Position numbers and translations under genes: made by a program. A stretch of 7,124 bases of DNA, taken from assembly GCF_003481705.1 (NCBI RefSeq), contig NZ_QULN01000026.1, positions 1-7,124 of the forward strand, written 5' to 3'. The notes under the pieces are model-generated. The model made no database searches. It saw only the letters and a program-made list of their open reading frames with translations, and was not told the origin of the DNA. Position 1 is the first letter of the stretch, and every line of letters starts with the position of its first letter. Source of the stretch: Butyricicoccus sp. OM04-18BH (GTDB lineage Bacteria; Bacillota; Clostridia; Oscillospirales; Butyricicoccaceae). Shown piece by piece: positions 1 to 4,360 of the stretch.

Positions 1-357
1 GTCGATCAAACTTCCGGCATCGCTATAATTTCGTGCGAAGCGGGACAGGTCTTTTACTATAACGCAGTTGATTTTACCACTCATGACATCCGCCAAGAGC
101 CGTTGAAAATCTTCACGGTTAGCGTCCGTTCCAGTATGTCCGTCATCTACATATTCCGTGATACTTTCAAACTCGTCAATGTTGCGTCGGTAAAAATCGT
201 TCAGTAGGTCACGCTGGTTCTTTACGCTGTTGCTATCGTCTTTTCCTTTTTTCAAATCTTCCTTTGAAAGCCGGATATAGATGCCCAGCCGCCAGCGGCG
301 GATTGTGTAAGAGGGAGAGAAACTCTGCTGATACCCTCTGTTTTTTGCTCGTGCCAT
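1..357 (-). CDS. Large serine recombinase, N-terminal part (truncated by window edge)
   Basis: Site-specific DNA recombinase of the resolvase/invertase superfamily, expected to excise and integrate the mobile element by a phosphoserine mechanism. The 119 visible residues cover the catalytic domain. GIYIRLSKED (residues 25-34) carries the likely nucleophile Ser31; YVDDGHTGTDANR follows near residues 69-81; VIVKDLSRFARN (99-110) holds the conserved arginines Arg106 and Arg109. The charged lead-in before GIYIRLS is common in TnpX/TndX-type recombinases, which are usually about 500-560 residues; the recombinase and DNA-binding domains would lie left of position 1. The start ATG (355-357) is set by a strong GGAGG about 6 bases upstream (361-367). 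A good promoter lies just upstream. It is the last of three leftward genes in the left module, and integrases of such elements usually sit near one element end. Family certain; exact subfamily inferred. Confidence 0.95.
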   Translation of the reverse strand, partial: MARAKNRGYQQSFSPSYTIRRWRLGIYIRLSKEDLKKGKDDSNSVKNQRDLLNDFYRRNIDEFESITEYVDDGHTGTDANREDFQRLLADVMSGKINCVIVKDLSRFARNYSDAGSLID

Positions 358-388
358 TATTCCTCCTTCCCTATCACATTACACTTAT

Positions 389-417
389 ATTATAACTCTG
401 TCCGGGGAGGACAACAA
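389..417 (-). promoter_or_regulatory. Promoter of the serine recombinase gene
   Basis: Reading leftward, a perfect -10 TATAAT (394-389) lies 17 bp downstream of a partial -35 TTGTTG (417-412). Transcription would begin near 382 and give a leader of about 25 bases with the GGAGG site. A short inverted repeat (GGAGG at 406-410, CCTCC at 423-427) brackets the -35 and could be an operator, but it is only 5 bp. Confidence 0.6.
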
Positions 418-428
418 GGATGCCTCCG

Positions 429-451
429 CTTCGGGACACTTTGTCTCGAAG
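429..451. repeat. Palindromic repeat, copy 1 (upstream of recombinase)
   Basis: A 23-bp imperfect palindrome: CTTCGGGACA (429-438), loop CTT, TGTCTCGAAG (442-451). All 10 positions pair, with one G-T wobble at 434/446 on the + strand. The same unit recurs at 843-865 and 1698-1720. This copy sits 72 bp upstream of the recombinase start, between its promoter and the terminator of the DUF6870-like gene. No T-tract follows on either strand, so it is not an ordinary intrinsic terminator. Confidence 0.85.
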
Positions 452-482
452 AAGCAAAACGAGCTGTAACCGAAGTTACAGC
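452..482 (-). terminator. Intrinsic terminator of the DUF6870-like gene
   Basis: On the minus strand GCTGTAAC, loop TTCG, GTTACAGC forms a perfect 8-bp stem with a stable UUCG tetraloop (482-463), followed by TCGTTTTGCTT. The stem overlaps the TAA stop of the DUF6870-like gene (478-476). It should separate that gene from the recombinase, which has its own promoter. Confidence 0.7.
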
Positions 483-742
483 CCGCTTCTTTGCCGCAGC
501 AGGAAATCCGTCAGCTTATCTTGGAGAGATGGCCCGCTTTCAGCAAATTCAATTTTCACGCCAACACCACCGATGCAAAAGCAGTATGGATTTTTGACAG
601 TCTGCAAAAATCGAGAGATGCGCTCCTTTCGGGAAAGCGCATTGTCAAAGGTCATACCGCTCACATCAGGCAGGGACTCGGCAGCCACCGCGCCAATGTC
701 AACGCTTCTCATTTGTTCAAGTTCCTGTGTAGTTAATTTCAC
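476..742 (-). CDS. Small DUF6870-like protein of mobile elements
   Basis: An 88-residue soluble protein of unknown function. The pattern resembles the DUF6870 family that is common beside recombination and conjugation genes in clostridial elements: an N-terminal LTTQELEQMRSVDIGAV (residues 3-19), a middle SRKERISRFLQTVKNPYCF (37-55), and a C-terminal GVKIEFAESGPSLQDKLTDFL (61-81). The open frame runs upstream to 928, but the start is placed at GTG (742-740). An AAGGAGG lies 6 bases before it (755-749), and the family similarity begins exactly there; the upstream extension is low-complexity and covers a hairpin. There is no signal peptide or membrane segment. A terminator follows immediately. 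Family assignment is from memory of the family pattern; function is unknown. Confidence 0.8.
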   Translation of the reverse strand: MKLTTQELEQMRSVDIGAVAAESLPDVSGMTFDNALSRKERISRFLQTVKNPYCFCIGGVGVKIEFAESGPSLQDKLTDFLLRQRSGL

Positions 743-796
743 GGTAAACCTCCTTCGCAGATTGATAGAACGCCTCCCGCTGTTTGGTGGGGAAAC

Positions 797-833
797 GCAA
801 CAGGCCAGCACCACCGGGATGCTGGCCTGTTGC
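797..833 (-). promoter_or_regulatory. Leader hairpin upstream of the DUF6870-like gene
   Basis: A perfect 14-bp stem on the minus strand: GCAACAGGCCAGCA (833-820), 9-base loop, TGCTGGCCTGTTGC (810-797). It ends about 42 bases before the AAGGAGG of the DUF6870-like gene. The following bases GTTTCCCC are too poor in T for a standard terminator, so an attenuation, processing or protein-binding role is more likely. Function is inferred. Confidence 0.6.
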
Positions 834-842
834 CTTACTCCA

Positions 843-865
843 CCTTGGGACACTTTGTCTCGAGG
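843..865. repeat. Palindromic repeat, copy 2 (upstream of DUF6870-like gene)
   Basis: CCTTGGGACA (843-852), loop CTT, TGTCTCGAGG (856-865). The inner GGGACA/TGTCTC core is identical to copies 1 and 3. The outer bases differ from copy 1, yet all ten positions still pair on the + strand with two G-T wobbles (one pair changes T-A to C-G, another C-G to T-G). It lies 101 bp upstream of the GTG start of the DUF6870-like gene. Confidence 0.85.
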
Positions 866-888
866 TTTATTATAGTTTTTGAATATTA

Positions 889-953
889 GAGAGCGCCGCA
901 CATATTTACTTGGCCTGTCCAAAGACAATCGTTATTTTCTGTGCGGCGCTCTC
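889..953. repeat. Perfect 14-bp inverted repeat with 37-base loop
   Basis: GAGAGCGCCGCACA (889-902) is exactly complementary to TGTGCGGCGCTCTC (940-953). The loop holds a further small stem, TGTC-CAAA-GACA. Read leftward, it is followed by TAATATTCAAAAAC, which is not a clear T-tract. No target-site duplication is visible in the flanks. It could be a leftward transcript end for the sigma-like gene, a protein-binding site, or the ends of a tiny inserted element. Confidence 0.7.
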
Positions 954-1211
954 AACGCAAGTAAAGCGACAAGCCCGGAGGAACAGGCAGCCAACCTGTT
1001 CAGCGCCGGATCATGGCCTTGGGATGGCCGGGCCCATTTACAGTGTTGGTGTTGTTCGCTCAATCTCTTTTGGGAAATGTCACCGCGCACCCACCGTCTG
1101 GCTCCACGTACTTACTCAGGGTTGCCGTTATTCCCTCGCGTTAGGAAGAAAACCTCCTCTCATAAACCGAGACATTTTTTCATCAATTCCAAGTGGGTTA
1201 AGAAGAAAAAA

Positions 1212-1622
1212 TCAAAAAGTTTTTTTCATGCGTTCAAGGCCACGCTTGATCGACTGGCGAATAGACTCCTCATGTACGCCCTCGGCCTCGGCAATTTCCT
1301 TAATCGACTTGCCAAGAATGATATGTGCGTCAATTCTGCGGCCCTGGATCTCCGGCAGAGAATTGAGAGCGTTCCACAGACGAAGAAAGGTTTCCATCCG
1401 TTCAAGGAGCTCCTGCGGGGTCGGCTCATGCAGGCAAGCGGAATATTCAATCCCGTCATCGCAGTCCAGAGAATACTGCGCCTTGTGCCGGGAGAGCCGC
1501 CGCTGATAGGCCATCTCATAGCGGGCATCGGCCTTGAATACCTCGGCCACCTCGTCAGAAACTTCGATAAGCTGATCCTGCGTGTACCAATAATAAAAAT
1601 CTTTCAAATTGATAGTAGTCAT
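1212..1622 (-). CDS. Sigma-70 region-4-like helix-turn-helix protein
   Basis: A 136-residue DNA-binding protein of the type annotated as a sigma-70-family factor in clostridial conjugative elements. The N-terminus LKDFYYWYTQDQLIEVSDEV (residues 6-25) and the middle SLDCDDGIEYSACLHEPTPQELLERME (51-77) match that small family. Residues 84-133, from NALNSLPEIQ through SIKEIAEAEGVHEESIRQSIKRGLERM, form a region-4-like helix-turn-helix. No region 2 is present, so it is too short for a complete sigma factor. It may assist polymerase at element promoters or act as an ordinary regulator. The start ATG (1622-1620) follows GGAGG (1635-1631) by 8 bases. An upstream in-frame extension to 1760 is rejected because family similarity starts at this ATG. 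Its ribosome binding site lies inside a hairpin. Confidence 0.85.
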   Translation of the reverse strand: MTTINLKDFYYWYTQDQLIEVSDEVAEVFKADARYEMAYQRRLSRHKAQYSLDCDDGIEYSACLHEPTPQELLERMETFLRLWNALNSLPEIQGRRIDAHIILGKSIKEIAEAEGVHEESIRQSIKRGLERMKKTF

Positions 1623-1630
1623 CGTAAAAT

Positions 1631-1674
1631 CCTCCATTTCAGTTTGTTCGGGGTTGGTCGGAAACGAAATGGAG
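1631..1674 (-). promoter_or_regulatory. Hairpin that sequesters the ribosome binding site of the sigma-like gene
   Basis: On the leftward transcript CUCCAUUUC (1674-1666) pairs perfectly with GAAAUGGAG (1640-1632). The 25-base loop contains a further GUUU/AAAC stem. The second arm contains four of the five bases of the GGAGG ribosome binding site (1635-1631), 8 bases before the ATG. Folding would block initiation, which suggests translational control by a ligand, an upstream peptide, or opening of the stem. The pairing is seen; its effect is inferred. Confidence 0.55.
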
Positions 1675-1697
1675 TAACGGCGGAGAGCGGCACCGCA

Positions 1698-1720
1698 CCT
1701 CGGGACATTTTGTCTCGAAG
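1698..1720. repeat. Palindromic repeat, copy 3 (upstream of sigma-like gene)
   Basis: CCTCGGGACA (1698-1707), loop TTT, TGTCTCGAAG (1711-1720). Nine of ten positions pair, with the same G-T wobble as the other copies and one C-A mismatch (1699/1719). It lies 76 bp upstream of the ATG of the sigma-like gene, in what would be its leader. Confidence 0.85.
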
Positions 1721-1776
1721 TCTGGAACGCAAAATGCGCCTGCACGACACAAGGCCGCACAAGCGCACGAAAATAT

Positions 1777-1805
1777 ATTATCGGTTATGTACTGTTTAAT
1801 TTCAC
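1777..1805 (-). promoter_or_regulatory. Possible promoter of the sigma-like gene
   Basis: Reading leftward, GTGAAA (1805-1800) and GATAAT (1782-1777) are separated by 17 bp, with 4/6 and 5/6 matches to the consensus hexamers. Transcription would start near 1770 and give a leader of about 150 bases carrying repeat copy 3 and the SD-sequestering hairpin. Evidence is weak beyond hexamer match and spacing. Confidence 0.3.
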
Positions 1806-1886
1806 ATTCAAAGCCGGACTGCTCCGATGGAGGGGCTACGCTTTTTTTAGCTGGTGCAGATCACGCGAACAATGAAATAATAAAAT

Positions 1887-1924
1887 GGACACGGAAGAAT
1901 AACCTCCAATCGGCTACCGTGTCC
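1887..1924 (-). terminator. Possible leftward terminator
   Basis: On the minus strand GGACACGG (1924-1917) and CCGTGTCC (1894-1887) form a perfect 8-bp stem with a 22-base loop, followed by the T-rich run ATTTTATTATTT. It could be a back-up terminator for the transporter operon. The long loop lowers confidence. Confidence 0.4.
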
Positions 1925-1952
1925 CTGCAAGTCGTCATAGGTTTGTGTAAAC

Positions 1953-1992
1953 GCAAAGAAACGGCGGCTCTGAAAATCAAAGCCGCCGTTTC
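1953..1992 (-). terminator. Probable terminator of the ABC transporter operon
   Basis: A perfect 12-bp stem on the minus strand, GAAACGGCGGCT (1992-1981) and AGCCGCCGTTTC (1969-1958), with an 11-base loop, followed by TTTGCGTTT. It starts about 93 bp after the permease stop codon. The T-tract is interrupted, so efficiency is uncertain. Confidence 0.5.
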
Positions 1993-2019
1993 AAATGGGC
2001 GTGTCAAATTGTCTGCTCT

Positions 2020-2047
2020 ACGACGGCTTTTTTTCTTTTGCCGTCGT
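2020..2047. repeat. Inverted repeat with T-rich loop downstream of the permease
   Basis: ACGACGGC (2020-2027) and GCCGTCGT (2040-2047) form a perfect 8-bp stem around a 12-base loop of T's with one C; CTGC (2013-2016) and GCAG (2051-2054) could extend it. Read rightward, ACGACGGCT (2020-2028) can instead pair with AGCCGCCGT (1981-1989), 8 of 9 positions, directly before the T-run. That would make a rightward terminator. Either role is possible. Confidence 0.5.
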
Positions 2048-2084
2048 GCGGCAGGAAATCAATTCATTCTATTTTGAACTTCTT

Positions 2085-3326
2085 TTATGCTACCTGATGT
2101 CTGCAATAGGAATGAATCGCCAAAAATGTAAACACAAATAATTCAATTCCTGCTGAAAGTAAAATAACATGCGGTGTCCAAAAACTCATTCCGCCGATAT
2201 GCAGATAGTTAAAATTTGCAAGCTGATAAAGGAAGTTGTTCTGCATACCAATTCCGGCAGATGGAAGTATGGCAGATAGCCATGTTGCGCCCATCGCCAC
2301 ATAAGCAAAAAGTGGCAGGAGAAGAACTACAATAGAAATCAGCAAAACAGTCAATGTATCTTTGCACTTTGCAGACAGGAATAACGTACAGCTAATGGTT
2401 GCTAATACTGAAAGCAAGCCTACTGCGGCAAGAATAATCTGCAACTGTCCCAGATTGATATTTGGCAGATTGATGATAGAGTATAGCATTTGGAATGATG
2501 TTTTTAAGCAGTCCGTCCCGAACGCTGCGTTCAAAATCAGAATATGTACCGTGACTCCAACAAGGAAAGTAACAATAAAAAGCGTAAAGGCTGCCAAAAT
2601 TTTGGTAACTGCCAATCGTGTACGCCCGTGCTTGGTGGTTCGCAGAATACTGTCACCACCCGTTTGGTATTCACCAGCGAAAGTAGGTGCTGCGATTGCC
2701 ACGCACAAAATAGCAAGGAACAAAATATAAAACTCAATATAATCAAATGCGTCTTTAGAAATTCCAGAATGAAGATAAAACGGTTTGTAAACTCCTGAAT
2801 ATTTTTCAAGAGCTTTCTGCTGTGCCGTCTCATATTTTCCTTGTTCATTCCGCATGACATCTTGTAAATGTTCCGCGCACTTTTCATAATAGGCTTGGTC
2901 AATATCATCTGGGTTAATATCCATTAAATCAGCACCAACGCCTGTTAATGGATCGGCAAACGCTTCGGATAGGCCTTTCAGTAAGGGGCGGATCGGGAGG
3001 ATTTTTTCAATATATAGCGTCAGAGGGAATCCCTTTTCCTCAACTGGTCCATATTTCTGAACACAGCTTTGATAAGTTCCCAGAGCAGCCTTGATCCTAT
3101 CCGGGGTCACTTCACCAGCAGATGTTTCATAAAAATCTTTTTTATACTTGATAGCAGCCAAGCCATCCAATTCTGTAACCGTCCCATCTTCGTTCGGACG
3201 GTTGATACCCTCAAATGAAATAGGCAAGTATGCCATAGCTACTGAAAGCAAAAGTGCAATCACAAGTAAAATCATGGTACGCCGTGATTTCAAAATACGC
3301 TTTAGTTCAAGTCTAAAAAGTCGCAT
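2085..3326 (-). CDS. ABC-2 type transporter permease with large extracytoplasmic domain
   Basis: A 413-residue membrane subunit, partner of the ATPase encoded directly before it. Six hydrophobic segments are visible: about 18-36, 197-215, 241-267, 293-317, 324-345 and 385-406. Between the first and second lies a hydrophilic domain of about 160 residues (37-196), presumably outside the cell. After the second segment comes GEYQTGGDSILRTTKHGR (218-235), the amphipathic stretch typical of ABC-2 permeases that contacts the ATPase. The substrate is unknown; antimicrobial-peptide export or detoxification is an inference from the linked VanR/VanS-type regulators. The start ATG (3326-3324) lies one base after the ATPase stop, and its GGAGG (3340-3336) is inside the ATPase gene, so translation is probably coupled. 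Family assignment is firm. Confidence 0.9.
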   Translation of the reverse strand: MRLFRLELKRILKSRRTMILLVIALLLSVAMAYLPISFEGINRPNEDGTVTELDGLAAIKYKKDFYETSAGEVTPDRIKAALGTYQSCVQKYGPVEEKGFPLTLYIEKILPIRPLLKGLSEAFADPLTGVGADLMDINPDDIDQAYYEKCAEHLQDVMRNEQGKYETAQQKALEKYSGVYKPFYLHSGISKDAFDYIEFYILFLAILCVAIAAPTFAGEYQTGGDSILRTTKHGRTRLAVTKILAAFTLFIVTFLVGVTVHILILNAAFGTDCLKTSFQMLYSIINLPNINLGQLQIILAAVGLLSVLATISCTLFLSAKCKDTLTVLLISIVVLLLPLFAYVAMGATWLSAILPSAGIGMQNNFLYQLANFNYLHIGGMSFWTPHVILLSAGIELFVFTFLAIHSYCRHQVA

Positions 3327-3327
3327 A

Positions 3328-4215
3328 TTATCTGTCCTCCTTTTCTAAGTCTGTCTGCGGAAATAACCACAGATACAGATCCTCCAAGCGTGGTTCTGTT
3401 GCCACAGAACCTTCAATTTCTGAATGCTCAGACAAATAACGAATGGAAACTTGATTGTGATCCTCACCGCGCTGATTGACAATGCGTAGCCGCATTTCAT
3501 ATTCCGGCAGCTTTGAGGCCGGAATTGTGCAATTCCAAACCTTGCCCTCAATTTGCTTGACGAGTTCTGCGGTGGTTCCTACGTCAACAATTTCTCCGGC
3601 TTTCATAATGGCGTTGCGCGTAGAAATATATTCTATGTCAGATACAATATGAGTAGAAATCAGCACGATTCGATCATGCGAAAACTCGGAAATAAAATTC
3701 CGCAGACGCACGCGCTCTCCGGGATCAAGTCCTGCTGTCGGTTCGTCCATGACAAGTATCTCTGGGTCGTTCAACATAGCCTGTGCAATACCAACACGCC
3801 GCTTCATACCACCGGACAGATTGGAGATTTTTTTCTTTTTCACATCGGAGAGCGAAAGAATGTCCAACAAATGATTGATCTTTGGGGTGGTTGCCCTTGT
3901 AGGAATATCTTTAAGTGCAGCCATATACTCCAAATAATCTTTGACCGTAAAATCCCGGTGATACCCAAATTCCTGCGGCAGAAAGCCAAACTTGCTTCGG
4001 TAGACTTCACCTAACTCTCGAATGTCTTTTCCGTCATAGTAAACCGCTCCGTTGGTTGGTGTCATAATATCAGCAATCATGCGCATGAGCGTGGTTTTCC
4101 CTGCACCATTCGCCCCCAAAAGTCCCCAAACGCCGGGAGTCAATGTCAGATTAACATCATTTACTGCTGTTTTGTCTTTGAACTGCTTGCTCAAATGCTC
4201 TATTTTCAGTTCCAT
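3328..4215 (-). CDS. ABC transporter ATP-binding protein
   Basis: A 295-residue cytoplasmic ATPase that powers the adjacent ABC-2 permease. All nucleotide-binding motifs are intact: Walker A GANGAGKTT (34-42), Q-loop FLPQEFG with Gln81, signature LSGGMKRR (133-140), Walker B ILVMDEP (153-159) with catalytic Glu158, D-loop GLDP (162-165) and His189 in ISTHIVSD. Residues from about 225 to 295 form a C-terminal extension beyond the core domain, as in many exporters of the bacitracin/lantibiotic-immunity type. The start ATG (4215-4213) has AAAGGAG 7 bases upstream (4229-4223). The stop TAA is one base before the permease start. A terminator and a candidate response-regulator promoter separate it from the kinase gene. 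Function is certain; substrate unknown. Confidence 0.95.
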   Translation of the reverse strand: MELKIEHLSKQFKDKTAVNDVNLTLTPGVWGLLGANGAGKTTLMRMIADIMTPTNGAVYYDGKDIRELGEVYRSKFGFLPQEFGYHRDFTVKDYLEYMAALKDIPTRATTPKINHLLDILSLSDVKKKKISNLSGGMKRRVGIAQAMLNDPEILVMDEPTAGLDPGERVRLRNFISEFSHDRIVLISTHIVSDIEYISTRNAIMKAGEIVDVGTTAELVKQIEGKVWNCTIPASKLPEYEMRLRIVNQRGEDHNQVSIRYLSEHSEIEGSVATEPRLEDLYLWLFPQTDLEKEDR

Positions 4216-4250
4216 GCTTACACTCCTTTCTTTTGCTTCAGCTGAACAAT

Positions 4251-4294
4251 AAAAAGCCCTTGTTCGATAATCATTGTACCGAACAAAGGCTTTT
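4251..4294 (-). terminator. Intrinsic terminator between kinase gene and ABC operon
   Basis: On the minus strand AAAAGCCTTTGTTCG (4294-4280) pairs with CGAACAAGGGCTTTT (4266-4252) over 15 positions with one wobble. The loop is 13 bases and the tail runs on as TTTATTGTT. On the + strand the odd pair is a C-A mismatch, so the structure favours leftward RNA. It should end transcripts of the regulator-VanZ-kinase operon before the ATPase gene. Confidence 0.8.
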
Positions 4295-4303
4295 CAATCT
4301 CAA
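4273..4303 (-). promoter_or_regulatory. Candidate promoter of the ABC transporter operon
   Basis: Reading leftward: -35 TTGAGA (4303-4298), 19-bp spacer, -10 TACAAT (4278-4273). The long spacer fits a promoter that needs an activator, and tandem response-regulator boxes end 13 bp upstream of the -35. The -10 lies in the loop of the terminator. A start near 4266 would include only its second arm, so transcripts from here would escape termination. The same layout occurs at the response regulator gene. Confidence 0.5.
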
Positions 4304-4316
4304 AAATCACACGCTT

Positions 4317-4360
4317 AAATTCCTAAGTAATTCCTAAGATCACATTCTTATTTTCCTAAG
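4317..4360 (-). promoter_or_regulatory. Candidate response-regulator operator upstream of the ABC operon
   Basis: Reading leftward in 11-bp steps: CTTAGGAAAAT (4360-4350), AAGAATGTGAT (4349-4339), CTTAGGAATTA (4338-4328), CTTAGGAATTT (4327-4317), and then AAGCGTGTGAT (4316-4306), which echoes the second unit. Direct repeats with an 11-bp period are the usual binding site of OmpR/PhoB-family regulators such as the one encoded here. The first box overlaps the stop codon of the kinase gene. Binding is inferred. Confidence 0.65.

Larger units (their letters stand above)
743..1211. other. Gene-free structured stretch between the DUF6870-like and sigma-like genes
   Basis: I find no credible gene here. 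It holds a 14-bp hairpin (797-833), palindromic repeat copy 2 (843-865), a leftward TATAAT (874-869) without a recognisable -35, and a perfect 14-bp inverted repeat (889-902/940-953). It also holds a 7-bp hairpin (GAACAGG 981-987, CCTGTTC 995-1001) and a leftward Shine-Dalgarno AGAGGAGG (1160-1153) with no open frame behind it. The 960-1120 part is GC-rich and rich in short self-complementary runs such as GGCC and GGGCCC. It may be the remains of a lost gene or a structured RNA; I cannot decide which. Confidence 0.5.
1623..2084. other. Gene-free stretch between sigma-like gene and transporter operon
   Basis: No convincing gene is seen on either strand. The part next to the sigma-like gene is its leader, with an SD-sequestering hairpin (1631-1674), palindromic repeat copy 3 (1698-1720) and a possible promoter (1777-1805). 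The part next to the permease holds three strong inverted repeats (1887-1924, 1958-1992, 2020-2047) that probably end leftward transcription of the transporter pair. A + strand nested stem (AGCC 1812-1815/GGCT 1834-1837 enclosing CTCC/GGAG) followed by seven T (1842-1848) resembles a weak rightward terminator, although no rightward gene is visible. Confidence 0.5.

Noticed and set aside
476..928. Longer version of the DUF6870-like gene starting at 928
   Set aside because: The extension covers a hairpin and repeat copy 2, looks non-natural in composition, and the strong AAGGAGG fits the internal GTG at 742.
1166..1184. Possible fourth palindrome copy (CCGAGACATTTTTT)
   Set aside because: Only one half-site is present, in the opposite orientation, with no complementary arm; likely chance.
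429..1720. CRISPR array suggested by three direct repeats
   Set aside because: Spacing is irregular (about 390 and 830 bp between copies), genes lie between the copies, and no cas genes are present.
1212..1760. Longer version of the sigma-like gene starting at 1760
   Set aside because: The extension contains repeat copy 3 and the leader hairpin; family similarity and GGAGG both point to the ATG at 1622.
879..1799. Long rightward open frame of 306 codons
   Set aside because: It runs antisense through the sigma-like gene and the structured gaps, has no recognisable domain, and lacks a good ribosome binding site. The opposite-strand gene explains its openness.
1841..1924. Short leftward peptide starting at GTG near 1892 behind GGAGG
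   Set aside because: Only about 18 codons, with the start inside a stem arm; no support for translation.
2537..2908. Alternative leftward frame inside the permease gene, and the rightward frames at 2362-2730 and 3553-4014
   Set aside because: They lie wholly inside well-supported genes and show no domains; they are frame shadows.
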